A stretch of 64,000 nucleotides of DNA from Streptomyces albus subsp. albus (GTDB lineage Bacteria; Actinomycetota; Actinomycetes; Streptomycetales; Streptomycetaceae), in the NCBI RefSeq assembly GCF_000719865.1, contig NZ_JOID01000013.1:1-64000 (forward strand), in the 5' to 3' direction. A model generated the notes under the pieces. It made no database searches. It saw nothing but the letters and a program-made list of their open reading frames with translations, and was not told the DNA's origin. Shown here one piece after another: positions 7,937 through 17,088 of the stretch. Made by a program: the position numbers and the translations under genes. Numbering within the stretch: the first letter of the stretch is position 1; each line of letters begins with the position of its first letter.

Positions 7937-8479
7937 TCACCGGGCGCCGGCCCGCCCGCCGGCCGACCGGTCGCGGACCGCGACGACGACCAGGACGGCG
8001 GTCCCGGCCAGAACCGGGAGCAGCGCGGCCGGGAGAAGCAGCGGCGGCACGTCCGTCCGTTCCTCCGTGCGCCACATGACCGCGCCGGTCGCGGCGGTGG
8101 TGAGGCCGATGCAGAAGCCGAGGAACAGCGTGGCCTTGGCGACCCGGAGGGCGGAGGCGCGGCTGCCCGGCCGGTTCAGCAGGCGCACCCACGCGGATTC
8201 CGGCCCGGTGGCGGCTTCGTCGCGCGGCCTCATGCGGAGGGTGGCCACCGCCGTGCCCGCCATCAGCGCCATGACGCCGGCCTGGACGAAGACGGGGATG
8301 AAGGCGGTGGCGACGGATTTCTCCGCCCACCGGTCCACCCCGCCCGGCCCGAAGTGCTGCGGCAGCCGCTCGGGCAGCCCGGGGTAGGCGGCGATGCCCC
8401 AGACGGTCAGCCCGAGGAGCACGGCGAGGCCGGGAAGCAGCCACAACCGCGGGAAGGGCGGCCGGGGTTCGTCACTCAT
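7937..8479 (-). CDS. DUF1648 membrane protein
   Basis: A 180-residue integral membrane protein. Four hydrophobic spans are visible, at about 11-32, 61-82, 113-135 and 143-163. Between the first two is the DUF1648 signature YPGLPERLPQHFGPGGVDRWA, which is also found in SdpI-type immunity proteins and sensor membrane proteins. ATG 8479 opens the family domain directly. It lies 144 bases after the stop of the tetR-like gene and may be a separate unit or the distal end of that operon. Function is unknown; a link to envelope stress or immunity is only inference. Confidence 0.75.
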   Translation of the reverse strand: MSDEPRPPFPRLWLLPGLAVLLGLTVWGIAAYPGLPERLPQHFGPGGVDRWAEKSVATAFIPVFVQAGVMALMAGTAVATLRMRPRDEAATGPESAWVRLLNRPGSRASALRVAKATLFLGFCIGLTTAATGAVMWRTEERTDVPPLLLPAALLPVLAGTAVLVVVAVRDRSAGGRAGAR

Positions 8480-8623
8480 GCGGGGTTCCTTCCTGGTGAC
8501 GGCCGTGAGGGCGGTCGCGGTGGCCGCGGTGGGTCCGGCGTCGACGGGGCAGCGTGTCCGGTGCGGGCCCCGTATGCGGTGCGGGGCTGTGCGCGTGGTC
8601 GTGCGGGGAAGGCGTGGGCGCCC

Positions 8624-9247
8624 TCAGCGGGCGGTGCCGTCCGCTCCTGCGGGGCCCGGGCGGTGCGGCCCGGTTCCGGCCAGGCCCTCGTGGACCAGGG
8701 AGAGCGTGCGTGCCAGCACCGCATCGGCCGGGGCGCCGCGGTCGACGGCCGTCAGGGCGCCGTGCAGCAGTCCGCCGAGGAGGTCGGCGGTGAGGCCGGG
8801 GTCGGGAACGCCCAGGTCCCGTACGGCGTCCCGGAGCGGGGCGGCCTGTTCGTGGTGGAGTTCCATCAGCCGTTCCCGGCAGGCGGGGTGCAGTTCCGAG
8901 GCCATCAGGGCGGCGGCGGGCCGGTGGGCGCCGTCCGCACCGAGCCGGACCATGGTGGCGATGTACGCGTCGATACGGGCCGCCGGGCCGTCCGCCGCCG
9001 CGAGGGCATCGGCCAGGGCCGCGTTGGCGCGCGGGAACGCCTCTTCGATGATGGTGGCCAGCAGGGCGGCGGCCGAGTCGAAGTACTGGTAGACGCTGGA
9101 ACGGGCCAGCCCCGCCCGGGCGCCGACCGCCGCCGGGGTGACGGCGGTGGCGCCCTCCGCGACCAGGATGTCCACGGCCGCCTCGATCAGCGCCTCCCGC
9201 TGGCGGGCGCGGTGCTCGGCGACGGTGGCGGCGCTGATCTTCGGCAT
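8624..9247 (-). CDS. TetR/AcrR family regulator
   Basis: A 207-residue TetR-type repressor. The N-terminal HTH spans about residues 17-60 and ends with the family motif AGLARSSVYQYFDSAAALL. The rest is the helical ligand-binding domain. It is the last gene of the permease-ATPase-TetR set, so it very likely represses the exporter and is tuned by its substrate. Two near-identical inverted repeats at 11371-11417, over the operon promoter, are the likely targets. The ATG at 9247 gives the normal TetR N-terminus. Longer versions of the frame run into the ATPase gene and are shadows. Confidence 0.88.
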   Translation of the reverse strand: MPKISAATVAEHRARQREALIEAAVDILVAEGATAVTPAAVGARAGLARSSVYQYFDSAAALLATIIEEAFPRANAALADALAAADGPAARIDAYIATMVRLGADGAHRPAAALMASELHPACRERLMELHHEQAAPLRDAVRDLGVPDPGLTADLLGGLLHGALTAVDRGAPADAVLARTLSLVHEGLAGTGPHRPGPAGADGTAR

Positions 9248-9300
9248 TCCGGGGTCTCCAGAGCCGGGCGCGGGCGGCACCGGCGGATCGGTGGGTCGGT

Positions 9301-10071
9301 TCAGGCGGTCGTCAGGCGGCCGTCCAGCATCTCGTACACACGGTCGGCGGCGTCCAGTATCGCCGAGTCGTGGGTGACCATGACCGTGGCCGTCCCCCGC
9401 TCGTGCGTCTGTTCGGCGAGCAGCCGTACGGCCTCGGTGGAGCGGACCCGGTCCAGCGCCGAGGTGGGCTCGTCCACCAGCAGGACCGCCGGGGAGGTCA
9501 TCAGCGCCCGGGCGAGTCCGGCGCGTTGGCGCTCCCCGCCGGAGAGCTGGTGCGGCCGGGCGCCGGCCCGGAGGGTCAGGCCGACCGCCTTGATCAGCTC
9601 GTCGGCGCGGGCCCGCGCCGCCGCGTCGAGTCGGCCGTCGATGTGCAGTGGCAGCAGGAGCTGTTCGCGGACGGTCAGCGAGGCCAGCAGGTTGGCCTGC
9701 TGGAAGACGAAGCCGATGTGGCGGCGGCGGGCGGCGGTGCGCTCCTTGTCGCTCAGCGCGGTGAGTTCCGTGCCGGCGACCTCCACGGTGCCGGAGGCGG
9801 GCCGCTGGAGTCCCCCGGCGACGGCGAGCAGGCTGGACTTCCCGGAGCCGGAGGGGCCGACGACGGCGACGAACTCCCCCGGCTCGACGGTCAGCGAGAC
9901 GCCGTCCAGGGCGGTGACCGCGGTGTCCCCGTCGCCGAGCGCGAGGGTGACGCCGGAGAGGCACAGGCCTGGCGTCCCGTCGTGCTCCCGGCGCTCCGGG
10001 GAGACGGCGGGGCCGGTGGCGTCGGCGGCGGTGGTGGCGTTGGCGGCGGGGCCGGTGGCGGAGGTGGTCAT
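9301..10071 (-). CDS. ABC transporter ATP-binding protein (MacB/LolD type)
   Basis: A 256-residue ATPase with all ABC motifs: Walker A GPSGSGKSS near residue 72, a Q-loop in FVFQQANLL, the signature LSGGERQRAGLARAL, Walker B VLLVDEPTSAL, and the H-loop MVTHD. The first 30 residues are a low-complexity Ala/Thr extension. It pairs with the FtsX-type permease encoded just upstream: its ATG (10071) overlaps the permease stop by 4 bases. Such pairs export antimicrobial peptides, antibiotics or lipoproteins. The substrate is unknown. Confidence 0.92.
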   Translation of the reverse strand: MTTSATGPAANATTAADATGPAVSPERREHDGTPGLCLSGVTLALGDGDTAVTALDGVSLTVEPGEFVAVVGPSGSGKSSLLAVAGGLQRPASGTVEVAGTELTALSDKERTAARRRHIGFVFQQANLLASLTVREQLLLPLHIDGRLDAAARARADELIKAVGLTLRAGARPHQLSGGERQRAGLARALMTSPAVLLVDEPTSALDRVRSTEAVRLLAEQTHERGTATVMVTHDSAILDAADRVYEMLDGRLTTA

Positions 10072-11195
10072 CGGTTGGCTCCCAGCGCGGTGAGGGGGTC
10101 GACGGCGGTGATGCGGCGGATGGCGACGACGGCGCCGAGGGTGCCGAGGCCGATGAGCAGCCCGGCGGCGGTGGCGACGGCCGGGGCGGAGAGGGTGAAG
10201 GGCGCCTTGCCGGTCATGGCGCTGCCGAGGGCCAGCCCGACGGCCGTACCGGCGGCGGTGGCGCCGAGCAGCACGGCGACGACCTGGGCGAGGGCGTCCC
10301 GCAGGATGTAGCCGGTGGAGGCGCCGAGGGCCTTGAGCAGGGCGATCTCGGCCTTGCGCTGGACGGTCCAGACGGTGAAGAAGGCGCCGACGACCAGGGC
10401 GGAGATGGCGTAGAGGAAGCCCTTGATGAGGGCCATGGTGCTGGACTCGGCGAGGTAGCCGGGCGAGGCGCCGTACGCCTGCTCCATGGTGTCGGCACGG
10501 GTGCCGGTGGCCCGCTCGACGGCGGCGGTGTCCGCGCCGGGCTCCAGTGTGAGGGCGACGGCGGTGGCCTGCTCGCGGGCGGAGACGGGGAGTTCGCCGG
10601 GGAGCCCGTAGTGCACGTGGCGCCAGGTGTCGAGGCTCGCGTAGACGACGCCGATGTGGCCGTAGGAGACCTTCTCGTCGACGGTGCCGGTGACGGTCAG
10701 CTCGATCCCGCTCTTGTCGACGGTGAGGACGTCGCCGACGCGGACGCCCTCGTCGGCGATCTCCTCGCTGATGACGATGGTGTTGCCGCCGTCCGCGAGC
10801 CCCTTGCCGGTGGCGGGTGCGGGGGCGAGCGCGGAGTCCGGCTCCATGCCGAAGACGGCGAGGTTGACGGAGGCGCCCTTGGCGGCGCCCTCGGTGACCT
10901 CGGCGTTGGCGAGGGCGTTGCCGAACGGCTCGGCGCGCTCGACGCCGGGCGCCTCCGCCCAGGCCCGCCAGTCCTCCTGCTCCACGGTGGAGCGCGAGAA
11001 CTGCTCGCTGGTGGCCTTGGCGTCGAACGCCATGTGGGTGGTGGGCAGGGCGCGCAGGCCGGAGATGCCCGCGTCGGCCAGCCCGGAGGCGAGGCCGGAG
11101 AGCAGGACGCCGAGGACGGCGATGAGCGCGACCACGGCGCCCATCAGGGCGAAGCGGCCGCGGGCGAACCGCAGGTCGCGGAGGGCGAGGAACAC
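10068..11195 (-). CDS. FtsX-type ABC transporter permease
   Basis: A 375-residue membrane protein of the MacB/FtsX class. It has one N-terminal span (about 17-39), a large extracytoplasmic domain (about 45-240), and three C-terminal spans, the first in the ALIKGFLYAISALVVGAFF region. The QRKAEIALLKALGAS coupling-helix motif is diagnostic. I chose GTG 11195 because GGGAG lies 8 bases upstream and homologues begin with this FLALRDLRFARGRF segment. The open frame continues upstream as low-complexity sequence. It is the first gene of the exporter operon, and its leader of about 180 bases carries twin operators. Confidence 0.88.
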   Translation of the reverse strand: MFLALRDLRFARGRFALMGAVVALIAVLGVLLSGLASGLADAGISGLRALPTTHMAFDAKATSEQFSRSTVEQEDWRAWAEAPGVERAEPFGNALANAEVTEGAAKGASVNLAVFGMEPDSALAPAPATGKGLADGGNTIVISEEIADEGVRVGDVLTVDKSGIELTVTGTVDEKVSYGHIGVVYASLDTWRHVHYGLPGELPVSAREQATAVALTLEPGADTAAVERATGTRADTMEQAYGASPGYLAESSTMALIKGFLYAISALVVGAFFTVWTVQRKAEIALLKALGASTGYILRDALAQVVAVLLGATAAGTAVGLALGSAMTGKAPFTLSAPAVATAAGLLIGLGTLGAVVAIRRITAVDPLTALGANR

Positions 11196-11643
11196 GGAGG
11201 ACTCCCGGTGGGGGACGCGGATGACGCGGCGGCCGCCGCCCGGCCCGCCCCGACGGACCCGGAGCCCCGCCGCCCCTCGCCCCGTTGCCGCTGGGCACGC
11301 GGACGCGGACGGAGACACGGGCACACCGGACACACCGGGCTCACCGGGCACGGACTTTGCCGAACTTTGACGACATGCCTGTCGGCATCATAGGCGCTCT
11401 TCCCGACACGACTGTCGGCACCCCCGCCGCACGGAGCCGCCGCAGGGCGGTGCACGAAACCCGGGCGAGGCCCAAGGGCACGGGGAGGCCCGGTCGACAG
11501 AGCCGTACCGCACCACCGCGCCCACGGCACACCGGGCGTCAGCCGGGTAATGGAGAAGCCCCACGCCTCCTCACCGTGATTCACTGCTGCCGGACGGTGA
11601 CCCACGGCAGTGCGCCATGACACGAGACGAAGGGAAGACGCCC
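11196..11643. other. Divergent region between the ABC exporter operon and tldD
   Basis: A 448-base gap with no credible gene. It carries the exporter promoter (TATGAT on the minus strand at 11387-11392) and its paired operators. The tldD side shows no clear promoter. Confidence 0.6.
11371..11417 (-). promoter_or_regulatory. Twin TetR-type operators on the exporter promoter
   Basis: Two inverted repeats of the form CGACA-N4-TGTCG lie at 11371-11384 and 11404-11417, with centres 33 bases apart (about three helical turns). A minus-strand -10 hexamer TATGAT (11387-11392) lies between them. One site covers the start-point region and the other the -35 region. This layout suits cooperative repression by the TetR protein of the same operon. 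Confidence 0.65.
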
Positions 11644-13170
11644 GTGCCCCATGAGGTCGATGAGTCGTTCTTGGCGCTGCCGTTGCGCGCGCTCGCCGAT
11701 GCCGCGCTGGCGCGGGCCCGCGCGCTGGGTGCCACGCACGCGGACTTCCGGCTGGAGCGGGTGCGCAGCGCCGCGTGGCGGCTGCGGGACGCCCGGCCGG
11801 CCGGATCGTCCGACACCACGGACCTGGGCTACGCGGTCCGGGTCGTGCACGGCGGGGCCTGGGGCTTCGCCTCCGGGGTCGACCTGACGATGGACGCGGC
11901 GGCCCGGGTCGCGAGCCAGGCCGTGGAGATGGCCAAGCTGTCGGCCCGGGTGATCGCGGCCGCCGGTTCGGACGAGCGGGTGGAGCTGGCCATGGAGCCG
12001 GTGTACGCCGACCGCACCTGGGTGTCGTCCTACGAGACCGACCCCTTCACCGTGCCGGACGCCGAGAAGACCGGGCTGCTCGCCGAGTGGAGCTCCCGGC
12101 TGCTGGCCGCCGCCTCCGTCGCCCACGCGGACGCCTCGCTCCTCACCGTCCACGAGAACAAGTTCTACGCGGACACCGCGGGCACCACGACCACCCAGCA
12201 GCGCGTCCGGCTGCACCCGGAGCTGACCGCCGTCGCCGTGGACCCGGAGAGCGGCGCGTTCGAGTCGATGCGGACCGTCGCGCCGCCCGTCGGGCGCGGC
12301 TGGGAGTACCTCACCGGCGCGGGCGGCTGGGACTGGGACGCCGAGCTGGCCGAGATCCCGGAGCTGCTGGCCGAGAAGATGCGCGCGCCGAGCGTCGAGG
12401 CCGGCCGCTACGACCTGGTGGTGGATCCCACCAATCTCTGGCTCACCATCCATGAGTCGATCGGACATGCCACCGAGCTGGACCGCGCCCTCGGCTACGA
12501 GGCCGCGTACGCCGGCACCTCCTTCGCCACCTTCGACCAGCTCGGCAGGCTGGCTTACGGCTCGGAGCTGATGAACGTCACCGGCGACCGCACCGCCGAG
12601 CACGGCCTGGCGACCGTCGGCTACGACGACGAGGGCGTGGCGGCCCAGTCCTGGAACCTGGTGAAGGACGGCACGCTCGTCGGCTACCAGCTCGACCGCC
12701 GTATCGCGAAGCTCAGTGGTTTCGAACGCTCCAACGGCTGCGCCTACGCGGACTCCCCCGCCCATGTGCCCGTCCAGCGGATGGCCAATGTGTCGCTGCG
12801 GCCCGCGCCGGACGGCCCGTCGACCGAGGAGCTGATCTCGGGGGTGGAGCGCGGGATCTACGTCGTCGGGGACCGCTCCTGGTCCATCGACATGCAGCGC
12901 TACAACTTCCAGTTCACGGGGCAGCGCTTCTTCCGGATCGAGAACGGGCGGCTCGCCGGCCAGCTCCGCGATGTCGCGTACCAGGCGACGACCACCGACT
13001 TCTGGGGCTCGATGAAGGCCGTCGGCGGCCCGGAGACGTATCTCCTCTGCGGCGCGTTCAACTGCGGCAAGGCCCAGCCGGGGCAGGTCGCGGCCGTCTC
13101 GCACGGCTGCCCCTCGGCCCTCTTCGAGGGCGTCAACATTCTCAACACGACGCAGGAGGCCGGTCGATGA
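11644..13170 (+). CDS. tldD: TldD/PmbA family metalloprotease, catalytic subunit
   Basis: A 508-residue TldD-type subunit. The metal site is HESIGHATE, with His270, Glu271 and His274. A glycine-rich C-terminal region (CGAFNCGKAQPGQ) is typical of the family. TldD works with TldE/PmbA as a heterodimer that trims unfolded peptides, including some RiPP leader peptides. GTG 11644 is preferred over ATG 11617 because GGGAAG lies 8 bases upstream and remembered homologues begin with the same PHEVDESF-like sequence. Its stop overlaps the partner's start by 4 bases, so the two are translationally coupled. Confidence 0.93.
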   Translation: MPHEVDESFLALPLRALADAALARARALGATHADFRLERVRSAAWRLRDARPAGSSDTTDLGYAVRVVHGGAWGFASGVDLTMDAAARVASQAVEMAKLSARVIAAAGSDERVELAMEPVYADRTWVSSYETDPFTVPDAEKTGLLAEWSSRLLAAASVAHADASLLTVHENKFYADTAGTTTTQQRVRLHPELTAVAVDPESGAFESMRTVAPPVGRGWEYLTGAGGWDWDAELAEIPELLAEKMRAPSVEAGRYDLVVDPTNLWLTIHESIGHATELDRALGYEAAYAGTSFATFDQLGRLAYGSELMNVTGDRTAEHGLATVGYDDEGVAAQSWNLVKDGTLVGYQLDRRIAKLSGFERSNGCAYADSPAHVPVQRMANVSLRPAPDGPSTEELISGVERGIYVVGDRSWSIDMQRYNFQFTGQRFFRIENGRLAGQLRDVAYQATTTDFWGSMKAVGGPETYLLCGAFNCGKAQPGQVAAVSHGCPSALFEGVNILNTTQEAGR

Positions 13171-14579
13171 GCACGGGGAATCCGGCGAGCAACAAGCCGC
13201 ACGAGATCGTCGAGCGCGCGCTGGAGCTGTCCCGCGCCGACGGCTGCGTCGTCATCGCCGACGAGCACTCGGGCGCCAATCTGCGCTGGGCGGGCAACGC
13301 CCTGACGACCAACGGCGTCACCCGGGGCCGCACCCTCACCGTCATCGCCACCGTCGGCGGGGCGGAGGGCACCGCCTCCGGCGTGGTCTCGCGCTCCGCC
13401 GTCACCGCGGACGACCTGGAGCCGCTGGTACGGGCCGCGGAGGCCGCGGCGCGGGAGGCCGGCCCGGCCGAGGACGCCCAGCCGCTGGTCGAAGGGGTGC
13501 CGGAGGCGCCGGAGTTCACCGAGCCACCGGCCGAGACGTCCTCCGGGGTCTTCGCGGCCTTCGCCCCGGCGCTCGGGGAGTCCTTCGCGCGGGCCCGCGC
13601 CGGCGGCCGGGAGCTGTACGGGTTCGCCGCCCACAACCTCACCTCCAGCTACCTGGGCACCTCCACCGGTCTCCGCCTCCGCCACGACCAGCCGACCGGC
13701 ACGCTCGAACTCAACGCCAAGTCCCCGGACCGCACCCGCTCCGCCTGGGCGGGCCGCCCCACCCGCGACTTCCGCGACGTCGACCCGCTCGCCCTGGACG
13801 AGGAGCTGGCGCGCCGGCTGGCCTGGGCGGAGCGCCGCACGGAGCTGCCCCCCGGCCGTTACGAGACGCTGCTGCCGCCCACCGCCGTGGCCGATCTGCT
13901 GATCTACCAGCAGTGGTCCTCCGCGGCCCGGGACGCGGCCGAGGGCCGCACCGTGTTCTCCAGGCCCGGCGGCGGCACCCGCGTCGGCGAGAAGCTGTCG
14001 GAGCTGCCGCTCACCCTGCGCAGCGACCCGCGCGAACCCGGCCTGGAATCGGCCCCGTTCGTGCTGACGCACTCCTCCGGCGACGACGCCTCCGTCTTCG
14101 ACAACGGCCTGCCGCTGGAGCCCACCGAGTGGCTGCGCAACGGCGAGCTGAACCGGCTGATCACCACCCGGCACAGCGCGGGCCTGACGGGTCTGCCGCT
14201 CGCCCCGGGCATGGACAACCTCATCCTGGACGCGGGCGGCAGCCGCTCGCTGGACGAGATGGTGGCGGCCTCCGGGCACGACGGGCCTTGCCTGCTGCTG
14301 ACCTGCCTCTGGTACATCCGCGAGGTGGACCCGGCGACGCTGCTGCTCACCGGGCTGACCCGGGACGGCGTCTATCTCGTCGAGAAGGGCGAGGTGACCG
14401 CCGAGGTGAACAACTTCCGCTTCAACGAGTCGCCCGTCTCGCTGCTGGGCCGGGCGACCGAGGCGGGGATCACCGAGCGCACCCTGCCCCGGGAGTGGGG
14501 CGACTGGTTCACCCGTGCCGCCATGCCGGCGCTGCGCGTCCCGGACTTCCACATGAGCTCGGTCAGCCAGGGGGTGTGA
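13167..14579 (+). CDS. TldD/PmbA family metalloprotease partner (TldE-like)
   Basis: A 470-residue TldE/PmbA-type subunit. It lacks the HExxxH zinc motif of its neighbour, as expected for the non-catalytic partner. It retains the family C-terminus with NNFRFNESPVSLLGR. It starts in a 4-base overlap with tldD and should form the heterodimer with it. No RiPP precursor is visible nearby, so a general peptide-trimming role is the default reading. tyrS follows 62 bases downstream and may be partly co-transcribed. Confidence 0.9.
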   Translation: MSTGNPASNKPHEIVERALELSRADGCVVIADEHSGANLRWAGNALTTNGVTRGRTLTVIATVGGAEGTASGVVSRSAVTADDLEPLVRAAEAAAREAGPAEDAQPLVEGVPEAPEFTEPPAETSSGVFAAFAPALGESFARARAGGRELYGFAAHNLTSSYLGTSTGLRLRHDQPTGTLELNAKSPDRTRSAWAGRPTRDFRDVDPLALDEELARRLAWAERRTELPPGRYETLLPPTAVADLLIYQQWSSAARDAAEGRTVFSRPGGGTRVGEKLSELPLTLRSDPREPGLESAPFVLTHSSGDDASVFDNGLPLEPTEWLRNGELNRLITTRHSAGLTGLPLAPGMDNLILDAGGSRSLDEMVAASGHDGPCLLLTCLWYIREVDPATLLLTGLTRDGVYLVEKGEVTAEVNNFRFNESPVSLLGRATEAGITERTLPREWGDWFTRAAMPALRVPDFHMSSVSQGV

Positions 14580-14641
14580 CAGCGGGCCCCTCTAGACTGA
14601 CCCCCGACCTCTTCTCCCCTTCGATCCGCGGGAACGACACG

Positions 14642-16057
14642 ATGACACGCCTCGGCGACTCCGTCACGCGCACCAGCGAACTGCTGGCGCAGGACCTCTC
14701 CTCCGACCAGGCCGTGGAGCGGCTGCTCACGGAGACGAAGGCCAGGCGCTATCTCGACCTGTCGGACCTCTCGGCGAAAGAGCAGGCGGAGCTGATCACC
14801 GCCCGCTCGGTCGAGGTGCTGCCGGGGGTGGAGCAGCTCGCCGCGCGGATCGAGGAGCGCCGCGCGGAGGGCCGGGGCCTCCACATCAAGCTGGGCATCG
14901 ACCCGACGGCGGCCGATGTGCATCTGGGGCACGCCGTGCCGGTGATCGTCCTCAGCCGCTTCCAGCGGATGGGCCACGACGTCACCCTGCTCATCGGGGA
15001 CTTCACCGCCAAGATCGGCGACCCCTCGGGCCGTACGGCGGAGCGCCCGCCGCTCACGGACGAGGAGATCGCCGCCAACCTCGCCGGGTACCGGCAGCAG
15101 GTGCGGCCGTTCTTCGACTTCGAGAAGGTCCGCTTCCGGCAGAACAGCGAGTGGCTGTCCCCGTACACCTTCCCGGAGCTGCTGGGGCTGCTCTCCCAGG
15201 TGCCGGTCTCCCAGCTGCTCCAGCGGGAGGACTTCCGCAACCGGCTGGCCGCCGGCTCCGGCCTCACCATGTCGGAGCTGCTCTACCCGATCGCGCAGGG
15301 CCTGGACTCCGTCGCGCTGGACTGCGATGTGGAGGTGGGCGGTTCGGACCAGCTGCTGAATCTGCAGATGGGCCGGAAGCTGATGGAGCTGCGCGGGCAG
15401 CGGCCGCAGCTCGTGCTGACGATGCCGCTGATCGAGGGCACGGACGGCACGGGCGCCAAGATGTCCAAGTCCAAGGGCAACTACGTGGGGCTGACCGCCG
15501 CGGCCGACGACGTCTTCGGCAAGATCATGTCGGTGCCGGACCGGCTGATGGAGCCGTACCTCAAGGCGTGGACGGAGTGGACGGACGAGGAGATCGAGCT
15601 CGCCCTCGGCCGGGTCGCGGACCGTTCGCTGCACCCGATGGACCTCAAGAAGGTGCTGGCGGGCGAAGTGGTCGCGGCGCTCCACGGGGTGGAGGCGGCG
15701 ATGGCGGCGCGGGCCGGCTTCACCGCGCAGTTCTCGCGGCGGAGCTTCTCGGACGTCGGGGAGCTGCCGGGGGTGGACGTGGCCGAGCACGGCACCGAGA
15801 CCGTGGCGGTGGTCCTGACGAAGGTGCTGGAGTTCACCCCCAGCGTCTCGGCCGCGCGGCGGATCGCCAAGCAGAACGGGCTGCGGCTGGTCGTGGAGAC
15901 CGAGAACGGCCAGAAGGCCGTCGTCCTCTCCGAGGCCGCGGCCGCCCGCCCGCTGGGCGAGGTGCTGGCCGAGGCGCTGTCCGAGGCGGGGGCCATCGGC
16001 GCCGCGGAGATCTACCTCAAGGCGGGGCGGAAGCTCGCCCGGGTGACGGACGCGTGA
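14642..16057 (+). CDS. tyrS: Tyrosyl-tRNA synthetase
   Basis: A 471-residue class I synthetase that charges tRNA-Tyr. It shows the HIGH-type motif HLGHAV near 100 within LGIDPTAADVHLGHAV. The Tyr-binding region contains QGLDSVALDCDVEVGGSDQLLN. The KMSKS loop reads KMSKSKGN near 275. A C-terminal S4 RNA-binding domain covers about 400-470. About 50 N-terminal residues precede the usual start of the fold. ATG 14642 has only a weak GGGAA site. A TAGACT -10-like hexamer at about 14592-14597 suggests its own promoter. It is followed by a directional hairpin terminator. Confidence 0.93.
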   Translation: MTRLGDSVTRTSELLAQDLSSDQAVERLLTETKARRYLDLSDLSAKEQAELITARSVEVLPGVEQLAARIEERRAEGRGLHIKLGIDPTAADVHLGHAVPVIVLSRFQRMGHDVTLLIGDFTAKIGDPSGRTAERPPLTDEEIAANLAGYRQQVRPFFDFEKVRFRQNSEWLSPYTFPELLGLLSQVPVSQLLQREDFRNRLAAGSGLTMSELLYPIAQGLDSVALDCDVEVGGSDQLLNLQMGRKLMELRGQRPQLVLTMPLIEGTDGTGAKMSKSKGNYVGLTAAADDVFGKIMSVPDRLMEPYLKAWTEWTDEEIELALGRVADRSLHPMDLKKVLAGEVVAALHGVEAAMAARAGFTAQFSRRSFSDVGELPGVDVAEHGTETVAVVLTKVLEFTPSVSAARRIAKQNGLRLVVETENGQKAVVLSEAAAARPLGEVLAEALSEAGAIGAAEIYLKAGRKLARVTDA

Positions 16058-16146
16058 ACCCGCCTGGGTGACCGGCGCCCGGCGTGGGATCCGGAGAGAC
16101 GCCGGCACGGTGTGAGTCCGGAGAAGTGACGGGCACGGCCCGAGTC

Positions 16147-16189
16147 CGGCGGCGGCCCGGTGCGCGAAGCGTGCACCGGGCCGTCGTCG
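16147..16189 (+). terminator. tyrS terminator hairpin with two G-U pairs
   Basis: A 17-base arm (16147-16163) pairs with 16173-16189 around a 9-base loop. Two positions pair G with U only in the plus-strand RNA; on the minus strand they would be C-A mismatches. So the hairpin favours termination of tyrS over the convergent gene. Confidence 0.8.
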
Positions 16190-16205
16190 GCTCTCTCCTC
16201 ATGCC

Positions 16206-16487
16206 TCAGGCCCTTTCGCGGTAGTGCCTCCCGCGCATCTTGGCCCAGAGCGGGGCCACCAGGGCGACGACCACGATGGCGCCGGCCAGTTGGAAGGCGT
16301 GCCTCCACCAGTCGATGCCGCTGGTCGTCTCCACTCCGACCGCCCGGGCCAGGGCGTTGCCGCCCAGCGCGCCGAGCATGCCGCAGATGGCGGTGAGCCA
16401 AAGGGGGATGTTCTGCCTCCCGGGAAGAATGCCCCGGGCGAGCACGCCCAGGACCAGGCCCAGGACAATCGCCCACAACCAGCCCAT
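16206..16487 (-). CDS. GlsB/YeaQ/YmgE family membrane protein
   Basis: A 93-residue membrane protein with three hydrophobic spans. It starts MGWLWAIVLGLVLGVLARGI, the usual opening of the GlsB/YeaQ/YmgE (transglycosylase-associated) family, and contains the glycine-rich segment GMLGALGGNALAR. Members are linked to envelope or general stress, but their biochemical role is unknown. The ATG at 16487 follows GAGGAGGAGACC. It converges on tyrS. The long upstream continuation of the frame is a shadow. Confidence 0.85.
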   Translation of the reverse strand: MGWLWAIVLGLVLGVLARGILPGRQNIPLWLTAICGMLGALGGNALARAVGVETTSGIDWWRHAFQLAGAIVVVALVAPLWAKMRGRHYRERA

Positions 16488-16701
16488 GGTCTCCTCCTCG
16501 TACGACGGGATGAACCCATACCCCGCCAGTCTCCGCCCGGTTTCCCTACGCCGCATGTCGGACGGAGCGCTACGCCGTCCGGCGCAGTGCCGCACGGCGG
16601 GAGGAGCCGGCACCCGGTGGGTGATCCCGGGCCGTTCCGGCGTACCGTGGACAGAACGCCGGTCTCGGGGTGCCCGGCACGGACTCAGGTGGTGGAACGC
16701 G

Positions 16702-17088
16702 ATGCGGAAGAAGAACGAGGCGCAGGTCTTCCGGATCACCGGTGCCCGCCAGGGGCTGGCCGAGGATGTGCGGGGGCGGCAGCGGCGCTATGTGATCTCG
16801 ATGTCGGTGCGCACGGTCTCGGTGGTGCTCGCCGCGGTCCTGTGGAATGTGGAACGGCATGTCGCGGTGGTCGCGCTCGTGCTGGGCGTGCTGCTGCCGT
16901 ACATCGCCGTGGTGATCGCCAACGGGGGCCGGGAGAACGCCGTTTCCTTGCCGTCCGCGTATCTGACGGAGCCGGTCCGGCCGGTGCTGGAGGGCAGGCC
17001 CGTGGGCGGCGGGGCGGAATCCGCGCCGGAATCCGGGCCGGGGCCGGCCGGTGCCCCGGAGGACCGGGGGCCGGGCGGGGCGGGCTGA
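16702..17088 (+). CDS. DUF3099 membrane protein
   Basis: A 128-residue small membrane protein of the actinobacterial DUF3099 family. The N-terminus (QVFRITGARQGLAEDVRGRQRRY) is cytoplasmic. Two hydrophobic spans follow at about 33-46 and 54-73. The C-terminal 45 residues are disordered and rich in Gly, Pro and Glu. ATG 16702 follows GGTGGAACGC. The function is unknown. A 320-base gap follows. Confidence 0.75.
   Translation: MRKKNEAQVFRITGARQGLAEDVRGRQRRYVISMSVRTVSVVLAAVLWNVERHVAVVALVLGVLLPYIAVVIANGGRENAVSLPSAYLTEPVRPVLEGRPVGGGAESAPESGPGPAGAPEDRGPGGAG

Noticed and set aside
7937..11195. DUF1648 protein, TetR and ABC exporter as a bacteriocin or SdpI-type immunity locus
   Set aside because: No toxin or precursor peptide gene is visible, and DUF1648 alone is not enough to claim immunity.
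11644..14579. TldD/PmbA pair as part of a RiPP cluster
   Set aside because: No precursor peptide, cyclase or dehydratase gene nearby; the pair is a general housekeeping locus in Streptomyces.
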